From: Pinus tabuliformis
Taxonomy: Eukaryota; Streptophyta; Pinopsida; Pinales; Pinaceae
NCBI GenBank assembly: GCA_031772625.1
Contig: CM062812.1
Location: 732,380,300-732,444,299, forward strand
Length of the DNA: 64,000 nucleotides
Direction: 5' to 3'
The notes beneath the pieces are model-generated. The model saw only the letters and a list, made by a program, of their open reading frames with translations, was not told the DNA's origin and made no database searches. Made by a program: the position numbers and the translations under genes. Shown in pieces: positions 1-9,978 of the stretch (position 1 is its first letter; each line of letters opens with the position of its first letter).

Positions 1-175
1 TTAGTAACAAATTAGATAAATCCAGACATGGAAAATTGACTTTTACTATCTTTATGTGTAGAAGATAAGGATTGGATGATGGTTGTTCAATCGACAGAAC
101 AACAACATCCCGTGAAGGGAAAAGACAACCTCTGAGGCAAAGCAGGACTACGCAAGACTAGGCAGACCGATGTTA
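1..175. other. Unassigned flank of the first gypsy element
   Basis: No coding signal or known repeat is recognised here. The stretch ends in the left copy of a 5-bp target duplication at 176-180, so it is the older DNA into which the 181-14029 element inserted. Confidence 0.5.
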
Positions 176-180
176 TTTTA
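176..180. repeat. Left target-site duplication TTTTA
   Basis: TTTTA abuts the left LTR start at 181 and recurs directly after the right LTR at 14030-14034. Five base pairs is the usual LTR-retrotransposon duplication length, so the pair fixes both outer ends of the element. Confidence 0.85.
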
Positions 181-1849
181 TGATCTGAGGAGGATCTCAT
201 CAGATCATTGTATAGGTGTTCAAGTGTCATCATCAGTGTTCAGTGTCATCGTCAATTAAGTTCAACTTCAACAATGTTGGTTATGGATTACGTTGTTCAA
301 ATAATGTTTACAGTTTTCATGGTGTTCAGTTGAGATGGTTTAGCGCCTAGTTGTTGACATGAGTTCATCAACAGTTCTGCCAAGATTGCTTGATGAAATG
401 TGTTTTGTCATTTGTCTAGCAAGATTTGGTGTCGACATAGTTGTGTCATCCATTGCAGAGGTTCGATATGTCATCAGGGTTGTTGTCGCAAAGTTAGCTG
501 GTGTTGATGATGTATCTAGTTTTATGTCACAATTATCAACAAGCTCGTCATCATGTGACAACATGTCAATAATTTCACCTGGAATCGATTGATTGTAAAT
601 GGGTGATAAAATTTAGGTATTAAACCCTAATCTACATCTAAAACAAAACCTAATGCTATCACCTAATTTTCAACCCTAACCATCAAAATACATTGCATAT
701 GTAATAGTCCTAACACCTAAACTAAAACTATTGCAATGATATATTATAAAACATTACAAATACAAACCTAAAGTCCCAACCCTAGTCTAATACACTCTCG
801 GCCATGTTAAAACAATATAAATAACATATCAGTCACATAACCACGGACCTAAACTGCGTCGCAGTCATAAGACATGTGAATAGTTGATAGGTCATCAGGT
901 TAGTGCTAAGCCGCCAGCACCAACCATGCGAGGGCTACCCGCGCAGTTAACATGTGAACAAAAGTAGAGTTAACTATCAATAGAGTTTAGGCTACCCACT
1001 ATCGAAAACGACGTCAGAGTTGTCGCATGTGAACACTGCTCCCGAGAACCATCAACTGTCACCGTCGGGATAGCCACCAGATGTCAGATCGTGGTTAGAC
1101 AACCTTGTTCACATGTGGGTGGTCAACCACCTCTGCCCGGTTAGTAATCTGCCAGTGGTCTTGTGTGTATCATATGGTTTTTTGTGGGTTTTATTAGCAG
1201 TTTTGTAAAACAACTAATGCAACCACCATGCCCACTTAGCCTATGTGGCATTAAACAACTAGACTAAGCTCCTAAACCTATCCAGATCCAACCAAATACA
1301 TCTACAAATCAGCCAAGGAGGTTTCAATGTATCCATAGGTCTTTAAAAGGAATTTTTGCTTCATTGATCAGGAGGAGAGTAGTTTTGATTTTTGTATGCA
1401 GATTCTAGAGGTCATAGGCAATTTTGTTTTCAGTGTTACAGGAGCATCCAGAGTCAGAATTCAGAATAGTGATAGGTGTTGGAAAGATGGTTCAGAGGGC
1501 TATTTGATGATAGTGATTAAAAGTGCTTGTGTGCACATTTAGACTAATCAAAGCTCTATGAAATCAACTCTTTCTTTTCATTCCTAATAAAAACGGTCGC
1601 CCATCTTCAAAGCTGACCTAGAGACGTAGTCCATCAACGACGAACTCCACCATCAATCTCATTGTCTAGTATCGCTGTATTTTTATCATTTCCACTTCTA
1701 TTATGCATCTATCTTTTGTTTAATCAATTGTCATAAAATCTTATTCTCAAGCCGTTTTTTTCTCGATTTTCATGCTTTGAGCTAACATTCAATTCATTAA
1801 TGGTTAATCGATTCTACATAAGTTTAAGTATATGATCATTTCATATCAT
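181..1849 (+). repeat. Left LTR of the old gypsy element
   Basis: It begins TGATC and ends ATCA, and aligns along its length with 12361-14029 (both 1669 bp). The shared block around 353-400 (TTGTTGACATGAGTTC) is nearly unchanged. The U3 carries CATGTG words at 873, 951, 1026 and 1112. Short ORFs inside it are not genes. Confidence 0.85.
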
Positions 1850-1855
1850 ATAACT

Positions 1856-1867
1856 TGGTATCAGAGT
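1856..1867 (+). promoter_or_regulatory. Primer binding site of the old gypsy element
   Basis: TGGTATCAGAGT lies six bases after the left LTR and is complementary to the 3' end of plant initiator tRNA-Met, the common primer for plant LTR elements. Confidence 0.8.
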
Positions 1868-2029
1868 AGGATTCATTTGTTGAATTTTCCATTAAATGTT
1901 AACCAGGTCAAAGTCACAATGAGGAGAAGGAATCCTTAAGCAGATCGATCTAGAGATTGGAAAGCAACAAGTTATTCATAAGTAGACCATGTTAGGATAT
2001 GATGTAGGTGAAGACACCTAAACTAAGAT

Positions 2030-3517
2030 GAGTGATGAATAGTTTCAACAAGCATTCTCGATTATGCAGCAGATTTTGGGAGAACTGTATGAAGACAAGA
2101 AGGCGAGAGATGAAGCTTCTTCTTCAAAGACATCGAAGAAAGACAAAGGTAAAGGCAAGGCTGATAAATCACCTTCACCTCCATCATCTCCATCATCATC
2201 TTATTATTATTCTTCTTCTAGTGTAGAATTTGAAACAAAAAATAAACCTAAGAAAACATCTCTTTTGAAACTTGATGTGAAATTTGAGTTACCTGTTTGT
2301 GATGGTGAAATGAATCCTGAAAAGCTAGATAACTGGATTAAGCAGCTAGAAGTGTATTATCGCATTCAAAATATTTCTAGCGATAAAACTAAAATTTAAT
2401 TAGCTACACTTAGAATGGGGGGAACATCTTTAATCTGGTGGGAAAGTAAAACTCAGATAGATGTAAAGCATAAAGGAAAAGTCATCTCTTCATGGTCTAA
2501 GTTTTTAAAAACTCTCAAAAAATAGTTCTATCCTTTAGGATACACAGGAAGTTGTTATTGACTGGCAGCATCTGAGGCAAGGTAAAGGGCGGAGTGTTTA
2601 GGATTTTACTGAAGAGTTCAGAAAGAAAGCACTAGTGCTTAGTATTTCATTGGATACACCTGAAACTTTGTTAAAATACATCAACAATTTACATTCATAT
2701 TTGCAGCATACATTATTGATGTCTAATCCTGATGATTTTGATGAAGTGTCTATTCAAGCCATAAATATCAAATCAGGTGGCCGAGCATTCAAGTTTTCAT
2801 CACAATCATCCAAAGAGTTAGAAATCAAAGATTCTAGTGACAATAAGGGGAAGAACAATTCGAAGAGAAAGAAATCGGTAATTTTTTAGTAGGAAAGACC
2901 TACTTGTTCTCATTTCCAGAGAATCAGTCATGATGAATCTAAGTGTTGGAAACTTCATCAAGAACTTAAGCCCAAAAGGTTCCTTAAGGAGAAGAATGAA
3001 AATAAGGCAATTGCAGTAGTCCAACAAGATGTAGGTTTAGATTCAACTAATGAAAAGAGGATAACCATCATGGTTATGACAACTAAAACTTCTGACACTA
3101 GTTCAAGTTCAAAAGCTATCACATATTCATGAAACATAAATCCTTTAAATGAGGATAAAAGAGTTGAATTATTTAACATAAGGATAACTTCTAAGCATAT
3201 CAAGATAGATACAATGTTTGACAGTGCATCACAGGAAAATCTAATATCTAAATATTTAGCTAAAATTTTGGGTTTGGAAACACGAAATCATCTAATACCT
3301 TACCCATTAGGATGGATAAATAAAATAGAACTTAGATAAAAGTTGCCAAACAATGTCGATTAAGATTTGCCATAATAGCTAATTACATTAATGAAGTGGA
3401 ATTAGATGTGGTTCCAATAGACATATCTAGAGTTGTCTTAGGAGGTCCTTATATTTATGATCATGATGCAGTATTTTATAGGAGAGAACATAAATATCAC
3501 CTTAAGAAAGATGGGGT
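2030..3517 (+). pseudogene. Gypsy gag and start of protease region (fossil)
   Basis: The translated region contains a low-complexity Lys- and Ser-rich stretch followed by a typical plant gypsy gag start (PVCDGEMNPEKLDNW, about 2295-2345). Further on come residues resembling the protease-to-RT linker (VPIDISRVVLGGPYIYDHD, about 3410-3465). The region is broken in several places and is cut by the copia insertion. Its family assignment rests on the gag phrase and the linker. Confidence 0.65.
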
Positions 3518-3765
3518 TGTTGGCATTATGTTCTCTGGTATGGCTATATGTTACAGATGTTGTACTTGATGGCAACTCCCATGACAAGGCTCTAATGAAG
3601 CTGAAGATTGTAAGGTTGCCATCAAGTCCAAAGGGGGAGATTGTTGGCATTATGTTCTCTGGTATGGCTATATGTTACAGATGTTGTACTTGATGGCAAC
3701 TCCCATGAAAAGGCTCTCAATTTATTGAAAAATAAGAAGGATGCAGGAAATCAGTTCAGAAGGTG
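3518..3765 (+). repeat. 124-bp tandem duplication containing LTR start plus polypurine tract
   Basis: TGTTGGCATTATG begins at 3518 and again at 3642. Between the copies lie a segment starting AATGAAGCTGAAGATTG and a polypurine tract (AAAGGGGGAGAT) identical in kind to the one before the 3' LTR. The 3' LTR has the same 124-bp offset (9979 and 10103), so the duplication predates this insertion. Confidence 0.85.
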
Positions 3766-3971
3766 CTTACCCGCAGGTACACCTTACAGGGACCGCGTCC
3801 AGCGTCGCAGGCCAGCCATTCAGGAGGTGCGTCCACCCAGTGCACACATTTCAAGGCAGAGAAAAGCTCACGTGGGGGTTTCTTGTGTTTTACTCTTGGT
3901 ATCTAGCCGACGGTATTGTGTTATTATGGTGTCGGCTCGTGGTATTGTTCCATGATTTGAGGAGGAGCTTG

Positions 3972-3978
3972 CCTATAT
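3972..3978 (+). promoter_or_regulatory. TATA box in copia 1 LTR
   Basis: TATATAA in a CTATATAAAG context lies in the middle of the LTR, just after the GGTATT repeats. It is repeated at the equivalent place in the 3' LTR (about 10435). It would place the transcript start near 4000 and the hairpin cluster in the RNA leader. Confidence 0.65.
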
Positions 3979-4461
3979 AAAGCAAAGGAGATCATTTGGT
4001 TTGAGAATGTCTTTGGTTGAATATCTTATGAGGCTAGATCTGGTCTAGATCTAAAAAAGGAGAATCTTCTGAAAGATTGAGATCTCTTTGGCGCATGATC
4101 AGATCTGTAGATCTGACTATTTGGGTTACTCTTAAAGTCTTGAAATCATTCATACTCGAAGGTACGCAGGTTCAATGAAAGGCAAGTGCGCCGGGACGCA
4201 GTGCAGTTGAAGGAACAGTGCATGGGCATGCAGCGCAGCAGAAGGATCTCTGCGTGTGGACGCAGGGGAGCAGAAGGTTAACGGCGTCTGGTCGCAGGCG
4301 ACAGAAGGGAAAACTGCGTCTCTGTCTTAAGATGTTCTGTTGATTGAATTTCTCTATTGATAAGGTGTTCTGGGTTAGTTCTGTTATTACTGATCTGATA
4401 ACTGTAGTGGACTGTAACTGTTATGTACTTGATGATCATTTGATGCTTTATGAAAAGAAGT

Positions 4462-4563
4462 AGGGGGTTGTAGCTCCCTTCCAGGAGAAGACTGGAAAAC
4501 GAGAGAGAGTTGTAGCTCTCTGCAGGTTGCAGCCTACGTACTGGTAAAGGACTGCACCAGTAC
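4462..4563 (+). other. Cluster of small RNA hairpins in copia 1 5' leader
   Basis: Stem-loops are AGGGGG/CTCCCT (4462-4479) and AGAGAG/CTCTCT (4504-4521), both around a TTGTAG loop. A related AGG/CCT stem with a TTGCAG loop follows (4523-4535), then GTACTGGT/ACCAGTAC (4538-4563). The 3' LTR has the same set from 10923, and the older copia relatives keep the pairing with different bases. Confidence 0.6.
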
Positions 4564-4769
4564 AAAATCATTGTAAAAGGAGTTTCTAATTTGAAAGAAG
4601 ATAGAGACATATTGTAGCAGGTGGTTTTCACCCACATTGGGTTTCCACCTTACATCTCGTGTTCTTTGGTGTGACTATCTGTTGTCTTTGTTCATGCTCA
4701 TTATTTTATGGTACTGACATGCAAAAATAATTCAAAGATCAAATAAGGAAGATTTATTAAATTGCTAGA

Positions 4770-4800
4770 TAATACTGATTCACCCCCCCTCTCAGTATTA
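4770..4800 (+). other. C-loop hairpin at the copia 1 LTR end
   Basis: TAATACTGA (4770-4778) pairs with TCAGTATTA (4792-4800) around a loop holding a run of C. It lies nine bases before the LTR end and just upstream of the primer site. The 3' LTR copy is at 11231-11261. Confidence 0.65.
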
Positions 4801-4811
4801 TTTCCAACAAT

Positions 4812-4823
4812 TGGTATCAGAGC
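4812..4823 (+). promoter_or_regulatory. Primer binding site of copia 1
   Basis: TGGTATCAGAGC, complementary to the initiator tRNA-Met 3' end, starts three bases after the LTR. It marks where minus-strand DNA synthesis would start. Confidence 0.9.
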
Positions 4824-4868
4824 AGGTCCTTCAGAGAAGCTTGATCGCTTGAAGGTAGATCGTTCATC

Positions 4869-6190
4869 ATGAGCAACTACGAGAGAGAAGCATCAATCAG
4901 GCCACCGGTTTTTGATGGGACAAACTTCAATTATTGGAAGGTAAGAGTTACTGCATATCTTCAATCTCTTGGTACAGAAGTTTGGGACATTGTTGAAACA
5001 TGCTACGCTTTTCCTTCAGCTACTCCTACAGATCCAGCTGAGAAAAAGAAGTACGAAACAAATGCAAAAGCAGTCAGTACTCTGTTAGGATGTATATCCC
5101 AAACGGAATTCATGAAGGTAATGCACTACAAATCCGCAAAAGAGATATGGGACAAAATTGTCACAAGCTATGAAGGAGATGAACAGGTAAAGCGTGCTAA
5201 ACTTCAAACTCTCAGGATTCAGTATGAGACTCTCAAGATGTATAATGATGAAAGTGTGGCTAACTATTTTCTTCGGGTAGATGAGATTGTTAATTGTATG
5301 AAAAATTTGGGTGAAGAAATAAGAGAGGCTATAGTGGTTGAAAAGGTTCTAAGATCATTGTCCCCCAAGTTTGAATCTAAAGTATCTGCTATAGAAGAAA
5401 AGGAAAATCTACGAATTCTCACTATGTCTCAGCTACATGGAATTCTAACTGCTTATGAAATGAGAAAGGGAGGTCCATCAGACAGAAGAGAAGCTGCTTT
5501 CAAGGCATCAGGTAAAGAAGATTATTATGAAGCAATCCACGTCCCAGAAGAAGAGGAAGAAGAATCAAATTTTGTCAGAAAACTTCAAAGAGGTTCTGGA
5601 AGATTCAGAGGTAAGTTACCTTTTAAATGCTTTGCTTGTGGAAGAGTAGGTCATTATGCTGCAAAATGTCCTTATAAGGATAAAGGAAAGGAACCTACTA
5701 GATGGAACAAGAAACAAAGTGCAAATAAGAAAAGCTAATACACCCATGAAGATAGTGATGGTCTATCGAACAGTGATAAAGATGAACGAGGCAATTAATA
5801 TAAGTTGTTAATGGCATTTGAAGATGATGATTATATGGATGCTATAGATGTGGATAACCTTTATGATGAAATTACTAGACTCAAGAGATGTATAGAAGAA
5901 AAGAATGTGATCATTGATACTTTACAATTTCAAATTGATGAAAAGGAAAAACATCTTGAAAAACTAGAAGGAGAAATTGTTGGTCTTAGAAAAGAGATTG
6001 AGAAAACAAAAACTATTAATCTTAAGTTTGTCAAAGGATCTGAAACTTTGGATAAGATTATCAATGTGCAGCGGTCTCCTCTAAACAAGACAGGTCTGGG
6101 CTACAATGGAGAAACCTCTCAAGCATCCACCTCTAAGAGTTATCTTGATGCAGCAAGAAGAAATGAGAAAAAGAACAATGAAGATCATTA
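4869..6190 (+). pseudogene. gag: Copia 1 gag region
   Basis: The reading starts MSNYEREASIRPPVFDGTNF, the standard start of plant copia gag with the DUF4219/UBN2 fold. It contains the conserved phrase YKSAKEIWDKI and a zinc knuckle CFACGRVGHYAAKC near 5628-5669. An acidic, coiled-coil-like stretch rich in Glu and Lys follows (about 5820-6030). Gag forms the virus-like particle shell and the knuckle binds RNA. It belongs to the fossil copia element, which has about two breaks between here and pol. Confidence 0.8.
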
Positions 6191-6245
6191 GGTAAAGCAG
6201 GGACGAATTACAAACAGAAACTATCAGGGGCAATCCATCTTAAGG

Positions 6246-9200
6246 GTGAACCAGGCACAGGTAAAATCTTCTCAATTTGGTTCAAGAATAGATGAAAATA
6301 GAAATTACAATCAGTTGGCTGGTAGATTCGATAACCGCAGAAGTTTCTTCAATGGACAATGCTTTTCTTGTCATAACTTTGGTCACAAAGCAGCTCAATG
6401 TGTTGCATATAAAACAATCATGACTAGGGAAGCTCAAAAACAAAGAAGTATGACAGGGATTACAAAAAGGACCTATAACAACTTTTCGGTTCTTGAAAAT
6501 GAAGTTGAATGTTCTATTTGCAATAATTTTGGGCATGAAGACTCTGAATGCAGGAGCAGGTTTCAGCAGAAAAAGGAACAAGCCTCAAGCACCAAAACAT
6601 GGAGAATAAAGGAACCTCAAACAGAAAGATGCGAGATAGATTTTTATGCAGAGGGACATGAAAATCTATGGTACATTGACAGTGGATGTTCGAAGCATAT
6701 GACAGGTGATAAAGAAAAACTTGAATCTTATTCTGCTCTAGAAAAGGGAAAGAAAGTCTCTTTTGGAAATGATACTCCTCCTGCAACTATAAAAGGAAAA
6801 GGCATTGCTCAGTTAAAAGAAAAGGTCAAGGCTGGAAATGTTTTGTATGTAGATGGATTGAAGCATAATCTTCTAAGTGTCAGCCAGATGTGTGATCAAA
6901 GAACCGAGGTTATATTCAGATCGAATGGATGTCTTGTTCGTGATCTTGATACAGGTAAAACAGTGCTCAAAGGCAAAAGAACTCCAAATAATCTGTACAT
7001 ATTTGAAGAAGGACAACAACAATGCTATCTGAGCAAGGATGAAGAGCACTGGTTATGGCATCGAAGGTTGGGACATCTAAGCTTCTCACAAATAAGGAAA
7101 GCGTGCAAATATCAGGCAGTTCGCGATCTTCCAGATATCAAAATTCCTGACAACACCATATGCAAATCATGTCAGTTTGGAAAACAAACCAGAACTAACT
7201 TTCCAGAGAAAGAAGGATCAGCTAGCATGCCTCTTAAGCTAGTACATACAGATACATGCGGTCCCTTCAGGAAAATAACACCTCGAGGAGAAGAATACTT
7301 GATATTATTCATTGACGATTTCTCCAGGTTTGTCTGGTTAGGACTTATGAAGCACAAAGATGAAGCATTCGAAAAATTCAAATCCTTCAAAGCCTTGGTG
7401 GAAAATGAATCAGGTCACAAAATTAAGTGCCTCAGATCCGACAGAGGTGGGGAATTTACGTCAAATGAATTTTTCGATTTCTGTGAAGAACATGGGATAA
7501 GAAGAGAATTCTCTACAGCAAGAACTCCCCAGCAAAATGGAGTTGTGGAAAGAATGAACAGAACAATCCAACAAATGGCTCGTGCTATGCTTGATGAATC
7601 AGGAACTCCCGCTACTTTCTGGGGTGAAGCTGCACATGCTGCGGTTGTTATTCTCAACAAAACGAATGTCCGGGTGAACAGCACTCAAACTCCTCATGAG
7701 CTTTGGAATGGTAGGACTCCTTCGGTAAAGCACTTCAAAATCTTTGGGAGCAAATGCTATATCAAGAATACTGATGAGCAGCTTGGCAAACTTGAACCTA
7801 GAGCAGATGAAGGCATTCTTCTTGGTTATTCTCCATATAGCAAAGCATACAAATGCTACAATAAAAGACTTGGCAGAATTGTTGACAGCATTGATGTAGT
7901 GGTTGATGAGAAGGGATACATTCCTAGGCAAGTACATCGAGAAGACATCGAAGAAGATGAAGGCTACCCTCAAAGACATAATGATGAAGAAGAAGAATCT
8001 CAAGAAGAACCTCAAGAAGAACCAGAGGAGCAAACAAGAATAGAAGAAAAGACTCCATCCAGATATGTTCAGAAGAACCATCCAGAATCTCAGATTATGG
8101 GACAGAAAGAAGCAGGTGTACAAACTCGAAGAACAATTGCAGAAGCTTCAAGCTATTTAGCATTACTCTCCTCAACTGAACCACAAAATGTGAAAGAGGC
8201 ATGCAAAGATGAATGTTGGGTGAAAGCAATGGATGAAGAACTTGAGCAGATCGAAAAGAACAACACTTGGGAGCTGGTTCCTAGACCAAAAGATAAGAAT
8301 GTTATCGGGACAAAATGGGTCTTCAAAAACAAATTGAATGAAAATGGAGAAGTAATTAGAAATAAAGCCAGACTTGTTTGTAAAGGGTATGCGCAGCAAG
8401 AAGGAATAGACTTTGAAGAAACCTTTGCTCCTGTTGCAAGACTTGAGGCCATCCGAATGTTTCTTGCTCTCTCAAGTTTTCAAAACTTCAAAGTATTTCA
8501 AATGGACGTGAAATCAGCCTTTCTGAATGGAGACTTGGAAGAAGAAGTATACATTGAACAGCCAGATGGGTTCATTCTTGGAAATGATCCAAACCTTGTA
8601 TGCAGATTGAAAAAGGCCCTCTATGGTCTCAAACAAGCTCCAAGGGCTTGGTACTACCGCTTGGACAAATATCTTCATCAACAAGGTTTTTCAAAAGGTT
8701 CAGCAGATAGCAATCTTTATATAAAAGTTGAAAATGACAAATTGCTAATACTTGTTGTGTATGTAGATGACATTATTTTTGGCAGCAATGAAGAAGCTAT
8801 GAGTCAAAGCTTTGCCTTGGTCATGCAGAAAGAATTTGAAATGTCCTTGCTAGGAGAACTGACATATTTCCTTGGTTTGCAAATCCAACAAAAGGAAGGA
8901 GGAATCTTTTTATCTCAAACCAAGTATCTCAAACAGATTTTGAAGAAATATGGCATGGAAGATGCAAAACCAGTATGTACACCCATGGTCACAGGATGTA
9001 GTCTCAGTACAAATGATGAATCTGCAGCAGTACATCAACCAACCTACAGATCTATGATTGGAAGTTTACTTTATTTGACAGGTACCCGACCGGACATCAT
9101 GCATGCAGTTGGAATAGTTGGAAGATTTCAGGCAAATCCGAAGGAGACTCATCTTCAGGCAGTGAAGACAATTTTCAAATATCTTCAAGGGACTCAAAAT

Positions 9201-9716
9201 TATGGCTTATGGTATCCTAGAGATACAGATCTTACTCTTCATGCTTATACAGATGCAGATTGGGCCGGAAGTGTGGATGACAGGAAAAGCACAAGTGGTG
9301 GTGCGTTCTTTATGGGTTCTAGACTGGTATCTTGGTTCAGCAAGAAACAGAGTTCAATTGCCTTGTCTACAGCTGAAGCGGAATATGTTGCTGCTGCATC
9401 TTGTTGCACCCAACTCCTTTGGATGATGCAGACTTTGCAGGATTTTCAAATCACTTGTACACCACCTATCCCCATCTTATGTGATAACACAAGTGCAATC
9501 AGCATCTCAAAGAATCCAGTTATGCTTTCAAAAACCAAGAACATACCAATCAAGTATCATTTTCTCCGGGAACAAGTGCTTGAACAGAAGGTCAAGTTGG
9601 AGTATGTTCCTTCTAAGGAACAAGTTTCTGATATTCTCACCAAACCATTGCCCAGGGACACTTTTGAATACCTCAGGCAAAAGCTGGGGGTTGTTGATGC
9701 ATCATCTTATTGTTGA
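6246..9716 (+). pseudogene. pol: Copia 1 pol region: zinc knuckles, protease, integrase, RT, RNase H
   Basis: This is one long reading of about 1156 residues. In order: two more zinc knuckles ([28 protein letters not shown]); protease [10 protein letters not shown] near 6678; the integrase HHCC region (about 7060-7180) and DDE core with RSDRGGEF (about 7435) and [11 protein letters not shown] (about 7540); RT with [15 protein letters not shown] (about 8522) and YVDD at 8760-8771; and RNase H with TDADWAGS (about 9250) and AEAEYVAAA. This order is diagnostic for Ty1/copia. The length and completeness agree with the low LTR divergence. It ends about 260 bp before the 3' LTR, with no env-like frame following. 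Confidence 0.92.
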
Positions 9717-9739
9717 ATCTTTTTTGATTGATGGTACAG

Positions 9740-9978
9740 GTTCAGGGGGAGCATATAATGCATTGTTGGCATTATGGAGGATGGTCAGAAGGAGATCTTG
9801 GAAATAGCTGCAATATGTCTCTATCTCTTTCATGGTGGATTATGGTTCTTTGTTATAGATCTGGTTCTTTTTCAGGGGGAGCATGATCTTAGGGGAGCAT
9901 ACCCCTTTGCCCTTGATGTTAAAGGGGGAGAATGAAGCTGAAGATTGTAAGGTTGCCATCAAGTCCAAAGGGGGAGAT
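9740..9978 (+). promoter_or_regulatory. G-rich region with repeated polypurine tracts before copia 1 3' LTR
   Basis: GGGGGAG or close variants occur at about 9746, 9874, 9893, 9924 and 9970; the last lies directly before the LTR start. A TGTTGGCATTATG word also occurs internally near 9764. Polypurine tracts prime plus-strand DNA; several copies are a feature reported for SIRE-type elements. Confidence 0.7.

Larger units (their letters stand above)
3518..4809 (+). repeat. 5' LTR of copia element 1
   Basis: It runs TGTTGG...CCAACA and equals 9979-11270 in length (1292 bp). A second LTR-like start lies at 3642 because the first 124 bp are a tandem duplication. Contents in order: the duplicated U3 start, GGTATT repeats, a TATA box at 3972, acgcagg-type repeats, a hairpin cluster at 4462-4563 and a C-loop hairpin at 4770-4800. 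Confidence 0.92.

Noticed and set aside
3641-3955. Plus-strand frame of about 104 residues starting MLALCSLVWLYVTD, repeated near 10102
   Set aside because: LTR U3 sequence read as protein; duplicated with the LTR, not a gene.
4278-4637. 119-residue minus-strand frame, recurring at 10739-11098
   Set aside because: It recurs only because both places are the same LTR. It overlaps the hairpin cluster and has no family motif.
4812-4823. TGGTATCAGAGC as part of a tRNA-Met gene
   Set aside because: It is only the short tRNA complement after an LTR; no cloverleaf sequence flanks it. The same holds at 1856, 23734, 48812, 52655 and 59364.
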